From: Spisula solida
Lineage: Eukaryota > Mollusca > Bivalvia > Venerida > Mactridae
Reading direction: 5' to 3'
Assembly: GCA_947247005.1 (NCBI GenBank)
Contig: OX365950.1
Coordinates: forward strand, 49,514,761-49,578,760
DNA length: 64,000 bases
Shown: positions 58,661 to 64,000 of the stretch, piece by piece
How positions within the stretch are numbered: the first letter of the stretch is position 1
Layout of the letters: each line of letters begins with the position of its first letter
The notes under the pieces: model-generated
Database searches by the model: none
What the model saw: only the letters and a program-made list of their open reading frames with translations
Told to the model about the DNA's origin: nothing
Made by a program: the position numbers and the translations under genes

Positions 58661-61600
58661 TCATTTAAGGCTCAAGTTAACGAGGAAACCCAGGGTTAAA
58701 GCCAGTATCGCAATTAAAAATACCCAGAAACATACAAAATCCAAGGCAGAAACAAACTCCTCCCAGATAGTGTCGTCATCGCCTACGTCATCGTCTTCTT
58801 CGTCATCATCATTAGACGCTGCGTGAAATCTCCGATGTTTCTGCTCGTATTGCTCTATGCGTTGTTTCCTTTCTTCAGCTGCTTCTAGCTGGCTTTGTAT
58901 ACAAAGTATTTTGGTTTGCAATCCTAAGATAAACTTTGTGAACGCGAGTGTGCACCGTGTAACGGGCTTGTGTCTGGTTTTTAGCGTCATCATTCTTAGT
59001 TCAAGGACTGATATCATTAAAGCCAATGCACTGAAGCAGGTCATTATTAAAATGTACATCGCGAATAAAGATATAGTATCCGAACTTTCTGGCATTTTGT
59101 CGAAAGTCACAATAACGTACACTACAAACGACAGAAAAACGGTGATAGAGAAAGATGCCTTCTCACCGGACTGAACCGGAAGTGCAAAGGTGAAAGCATT
59201 CAAGAAGGACAACAACACAATAGGGATGGAGATATAAAAGACGATAAATGAAGGATTCCGCTTTAACGTGAGTGTAAATATTGCCGTGTCCTGGCCGTTT
59301 ATACTTTCTGTTCTGAACGCAATATCGAGTAGGTGCCATTCAGAGTTCTCTACAAATGATTCATGTCGCTCCATCCCATTCTGTCCGACCGTGACCTTGA
59401 CTTGACTGGAGCTTGCAGACCAAGAACTGAACTGTAAAAGTGGAAGAAAAAAAAGACATATCAGTTAATAGTGGACTAATTAGAATAGCGAAATCATATT
59501 GACTACACATTTTCTGGATGTTTGTATTAGTTCCAGGACACAGGCAAATTTATCATTGATAACGATTTTTTTGTCTAAACTTGTATTAGGTGTACAAATT
59601 TAAAAACAAATAGTATTCAATGATTCAGTTACCTGTGTTCCAGGGTTATTGGAAACACATAGTATTCAATGATTCAGTTACCTGTGTTCCAGGGTTATTG
59701 GAAACACATAGTATTCAATGATTCAGTTACCTGTGTTCCAGGGTTATTGGAAACACATAGTATTCAATGATTCAGTTACCTGTGTTCCAGGGTTATTGGA
59801 AACACATAGTATTCAATGATTCAGTTACCTGTGTTCCAGGGTTATTGGAAACACATAGTATTCAATGATTCAGTTACCTGTGTTTTAGGGTTATTGGAAA
59901 CACATCTGCAGGTCATATTATCGCATATAATTGCACTTTACTAAAAACGTAACGTGTGTAAATATACATGTTTGCATAATTATGTATATGTTACAGTGCT
60001 GTTGCACGGAACCAAAATTTACAAACTCTACTAAAGGTAGTATTTTATTTCATTTATGTATAAGCACGAAACAAAAAGCAATAAACCAAATAAAACGTAT
60101 TGCTTTGAAAACAGTGATTGAATGTCCCTGTAGAACCTCCGTACGGTTATATATAGCAAAATGATAATTGAAAATCGGATAGGAAAGACAGCACTCAACT
60201 TAACCAGCCTAGCACATATAACATAAAAAAATCGCACACCACAATTACACGACATAATACCGAACACACAACCGAACGAGAAAAAGTCCCAGCTGTTAAA
60301 AAGCTGAATAACCTAGTTTCAGCTATAAAAAAGCTGAATGTCCTAGTTTCAGCTATAAAAACATGAAATCAAACATTAAGCTTACTTGTAATTCACATGT
60401 CTGTGTATCATACGGGTAGTTTGTCATGTCGACCAGGCAAGTACTGTCCAGTATCTGGTACGGACTCCACGTACATCTACCATCATTCTGTACCACTACA
60501 AACATAAACTTACTCCCCATCTGTCGAATCTGCGTGAAACTGTTCAACAAGGCAATGTCAGGCTTCCATACATCATTCTGTAAAGGACAATGTCAACCAT
60601 TCTATGCAAAATGATAATAACAAATCGAGACAGTGAATAAGATAATAGAAATTTGGACAGAGAAGGCAGCACTCAACTTAACCAGTCGAGCACAGAAAAC
60701 ATAAAAACATCACATATCACAATTACACGACTCAATACCCAACATATAACTAAACGAGCAAATGAACACACACAAAATGACAGAGAGACAAGTACATGGC
60801 ACACGGACTGAGTGTGTCAATTTTTGGTTCAACCTTACGTACTGTATATCGATGCCATGCGACCATTGAAGCTTTATTTCCTGTTTATCGTAATAACATT
60901 ATCACAATAATTATACATGTATTGTTCTAGTAAGTTCTTCGCGATTCCAGAGGATTTGATTATATCATGAATTCGAAGTTGTGTTTGAGCGTTGTTTCTC
61001 AACATTGCATGATGCCACATTATGAACAGTGGATGGACAATGGAAGTAATGTTACCAACTAAACTACATTGTACGGGTTTGTTGATCACCCCTCGTACTT
61101 ACATACTACGACCTATATTTCTCTGGCTTATAATAAGAAAGTCGTAAGCACAAAAACGCTATTTTAAGTAAACAAGAAAAACTGTCTGCAAGCTTTTTTC
61201 AACTTCATTTTGGTCAACATGACCAGTTCCGATTTTCATGAACATTGACTCATAAGAAGCTTGTTGTGATGCAGATTTCAAATATGTATTGGTCTTATAA
61301 GGTCGTAAGTAGCACTTAGGACCTTCTCATTCTACGCCAGCAAGTTGTTGTGTTCATGTTTTCTACGTTAAAACATTGCAGGAGGTTTTTGATTCTCTTC
61401 ATACATTCACTTTCAGCATTGTGTGATGTTCTATATTATTACCCCTCAATTTTTTCGTAATGATAATTTCCCATAGACAAACAGGGAACATTTTTACTGT
61501 AACGTCAATGGTACCCATAAATTTTTAACTGTATTTTCTTGAACATTTTTTTACTGTCACATGGTACAGTCTTACAGTACTTTCCGAGGGCTGACATTTT

Positions 61601-62671
61601 TACTGTGAAAATGTGTAGTACCTGTGGTATAAGTAGTGAACTAATACCGGACAATTTGGATACTGGCCATTGCATGTTACTGTCCGTCCACTTGATGCTA
61701 AACAGAATAGTTGTGGTCAGCTTTTGTTGAACCTGTAAGTAAATTACATACGCCTGTTGTTGTGCTGATTTCAATGGCCGAATAAGTACGAACAAAAACA
61801 CTACAGCCAAATCAAAGTCAAATCAAAGGAATGAATACAGTAGTGCACAGACAATCCAAAGCCACACAGAAACGACGGCAGCGCCTAGCCATCCACGCAA
61901 GAGTCAGACATAGAACGAACAATCCACATCCCCAAAAAATATATTTCAAGCAAGCCTATATACTCACTCCGCAATGAATGACACACTGTGGACTTCGAAT
62001 TTTGTGCATAATTAGCCATAAAGGGATGTAATTATAAATGATAACTACACTGAAGTGAAGTACGGGGCGACTTTTTACAGCCGCCACACAGCACTTAACA
62101 CCTGCCGTAGTGATAAGTAAATACAGTAGTGCACCGGTACTTTAGTAATAAATATAAGCAACAACTATGGGCATTTCAGACACTGGATCATCGACAGATT
62201 TTTTTTATTTTAACGAAACTAATAAAGTCCGACGATATGGTTAAATTGTATTCTTTTCAGTATTCCTGGGATTTCAGGTTAGTCTCATGGAGAAGAAAGA
62301 TCAAGCCTCGAGGATGTTGGTACGTATGTTAGTTAAACATGATATGTAGAACAATGTTACATGTTGTTAGTGAAAACTAAACCTGAATTGTCAGATTACA
62401 TTGTCATTTTAATGCATCCGAAGACAATATGACAGCTAGCTATTTTTTTGTTCCTGCGAAATAAACTAACTATTTATAATTACCTCGTCAAATCCATTAA
62501 TCCCCACCAAAGAAACATCTACACTTGTATCAACGGGTATTGATAAATTTCTAGCGGGTAGATTACCAATACTGTAATTTGTCAGCACGTCATTAATGAG
62601 GCCAATCTCTGCAGTTACTGGAGGTCCAAGTGTTGTCGTGGTAGTAGTTGGAGGGGCAGTTCCACCAACAC
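58661..62671 (-). CDS. Cys-loop ligand-gated channel subunit, 5' part not resolved
   Basis: Four exons in transcript order: 62671-62484, 61732-61622, 60577-60386 and 59431-58661, giving about 420 residues to the TGA stop. Exon 1 seen here starts in phase 1 with the linker APPTTTTTTLGPP and VLTNYSIGNLPARN. The next exons give KLTTTILFSIKWTDSN, NDVWKPDIALLN and the Cys-loop with 13 residues between cysteines (YPYDTQTC). The last exon has M1-M3, a short acidic loop (NDDDEEDDDVGDDD) and M4. Pore: Glu at -1', Leu at 9', so probably cation-selective; no vicinal Cys pair. It is the paralogue of the CUB-receptor gene on the same strand. The phase-1 acceptor means an upstream exon exists, beyond the window or unrecognised in 62672-64000. 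Confidence 0.88.
59615..59905. repeat. 49-bp tandem repeat in the last intron of the second receptor gene
   Basis: Six copies of a 49-base unit containing ATTCAATGATTCAGTTACCT and GGGTTATTGGAAACACAT, almost identical; the last has TTTTAG for TTCCAG. Confidence 0.93.
60176..60285. repeat. Dispersed 100-bp repeat, copy 1
   Basis: Shares GGCAGCACTCAACTTAACCA-type sequence and CACAATTACACGAC with 60655-60760; a shorter related piece is at about 44645-44700. Confidence 0.6.
60655..60760. repeat. Dispersed 100-bp repeat, copy 2
   Basis: Same order of segments as 60176-60285 at about 80% identity. Both flank exon 60386-60577 of the second receptor gene. Confidence 0.6.
61131..61332. mobile_element. 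TCGCTGG MITE family, diverged copy
   Basis: Ends CTGGCTTATAATAAGAAAGT and the inverse of ACCTTCTCATTCTACGCCAG; in an intron of the second receptor gene. Confidence 0.6.
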
Positions 62672-64000
62672 CTAGAAATGCGTAGAAATGTCACATTAAC
62701 GTTTACGTGTATAACAGCATTCATGACTTTCTTACTCTTTAAGAAATAAACATTTGCAAGTCGCAGGTAACTGTATCATTGATAAAGAGTAAAAAAAGAT
62801 ATAATGAAGATTAATTCACCTATGAATTAATCTAATTTATTACGGGAAAATTCACGTGGTTGCCGGGTGTATACACACGGCCCGTCAATTGATACACGGC
62901 GACGCTATGTGGTTATCATGGTTACTCTCGCGTGACTCCGATATTCACCGAGCGTGAATATCACAAGTTCTGCCACGTATATGACCACTTGTTTGTCCGA
63001 CAGCAACGGTGAAAGTTGCATTATTATTTGAGCTGACTAAAATAGCTTGTATTAACCGTAGTATGCCGGTTAGTGTCAAATGAGGAAATGGGGCATATGG
63101 CGTGGGTCACAGAGAACGAGTCCAGCGTTAGACGACGGAACCGAGCCTAGTTGAGGTAATAATATTATTGAATTTGATGAAATAATTTGGGAAATTTCAT
63201 TTCATGCTGGGCAAGAGCATGTTAAAGATGGTGTTAGCAGTACACTAATACTGGTTCCTTTGAGGCTCATTATTTAAATAGTACGTCGTCTACGCTGGCG
63301 TTGCTCAGACCCAGCCCCTTTTAAATGTTGACGAAAGGTTGCTGTCATATAGCGGTACATGTCTACCTGTAAGGCAAACAAGTGCTTATGTTTACATGTA
63401 ATGAAGCTCAAAATGTTGTTATATAGTGCATTGCGTGCACGAGCTGACACGGGTCGCTCAGACGACATAACTTTACCACAGTGTATAAACGAGTCAACTT
63501 TCGGTTCTCGCAATAATGAGTACACGTTGAATTGTACAGTATGGCAATAATGAGTACAGTGATGGAAAATCACCGGATGTTTCAATTACAATGAGTACAC
63601 GTTGAGTTGTATGGTATCATAATGAGTACAGTCATTTGGTTTATACTCGGTTTTTACATGTACCGCTTGTTTTAAACAGGGCGAATACGTCAATACTGTT
63701 CTTCTAATAAATTGAACAAAGGTGGATACTAGGCAGTATTGTATATATATCTAAAATACAATTGTGTATTGTATGCCTATGATTAAAGTTGTTAAACAGG
63801 TTTGAATAGTAGAAGAATGTTGACTGAAGGTCGTGAACCGTCACGGGATGCTTTTGAGTATAAGTTCGCAGGTGCCTTCTATGTCTCTTGTCAAAACAAA
63901 CGCAGAAATCATGTGAAACATGACACTGTATAGGTATATAAATCATTTAACTTTGGTTATCTAAACACGGACTCGTCTTTTGAAAAGCAGAGGCATGCTT
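62672..64000. other. Right edge, upstream of the second receptor gene
   Basis: No CUB-like exon was found on the minus strand here. A 74-base tandem pair (AATGAGTACACGTTGARTTG) lies at about 63514-63640. An open frame at 63274-63585 (-), Arg-rich at its end, shows no known domain. Confidence 0.35.

Noticed and set aside
63274..63585. 103-codon minus-strand frame as an upstream exon of the second receptor gene
   Set aside because: No CUB or leader features and no phase-1 donor in the right frame; kept only as an unassigned open frame.

Overview
The window looks like nuclear DNA of an invertebrate, most likely a bivalve mollusc. It is AT-rich, has small exons split by introns of 0.1 to 5 kb, carries many minisatellites and small DNA transposons, and holds three gene types that are commonly expanded in bivalves: a CYP2-clan cytochrome P450, a secreted C1q-domain protein (here broken), and divergent Cys-loop receptor subunits. 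The species call is inference; the gene structures below were read directly from the sequence, joining exons by splice sites and reading phase.

Layout. 1-4312 is a minisatellite block with 24-bp units. 4812-16905 (+) is an apparently intact eight-exon P450 gene (503 aa) whose introns hold a dead LINE, a 0.9 kb simple-repeat tract and several DNA transposons, one nested in another. 18534-21902 holds a LINE tail, two inverted-repeat elements and a 42-bp minisatellite. 22856-25809 (+) is a C1q-domain gene with a long 12-residue repeat region and two in-frame stop codons. 28552-49802 (-) is a sixteen-exon gene. 49803-58660 is intergenic and repeat-rich. 58661-62671 (-) is a second receptor gene, cut off or unresolved at its 5' end. 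No further gene is recognised up to 64000.

The main result is the gene at 28552-49802. Sixteen exons join in one continuous frame of 1710 codons: a signal peptide, four CUB domains (each made of three exons with the same intron phases), a Pro/Thr linker, a complete Cys-loop receptor ligand-binding domain, M1-M3, a cytoplasmic loop of about 837 residues with six imperfect Ser/Arg/Pro-rich repeats, and M4. The neighbouring receptor gene has the same linker, the same phase-1 entry into the ligand-binding domain and similar pore residues, so it may belong to the same CUB-receptor family. I know of no described channel with this architecture but could not search for one.

How the parts may work together: both receptor genes lie on the same strand about 8.9 kb apart, as tandem paralogues would, and both lack the vicinal Cys pair and the loop A Tyr of acetylcholine-binding alpha subunits. 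They keep the Glu at -1' and Leu at 9' typical of cation channels. The extracellular CUB chain may tether or sense a protein or carbohydrate partner. The P450 and the C1q pseudogene have no evident functional link to the receptors.
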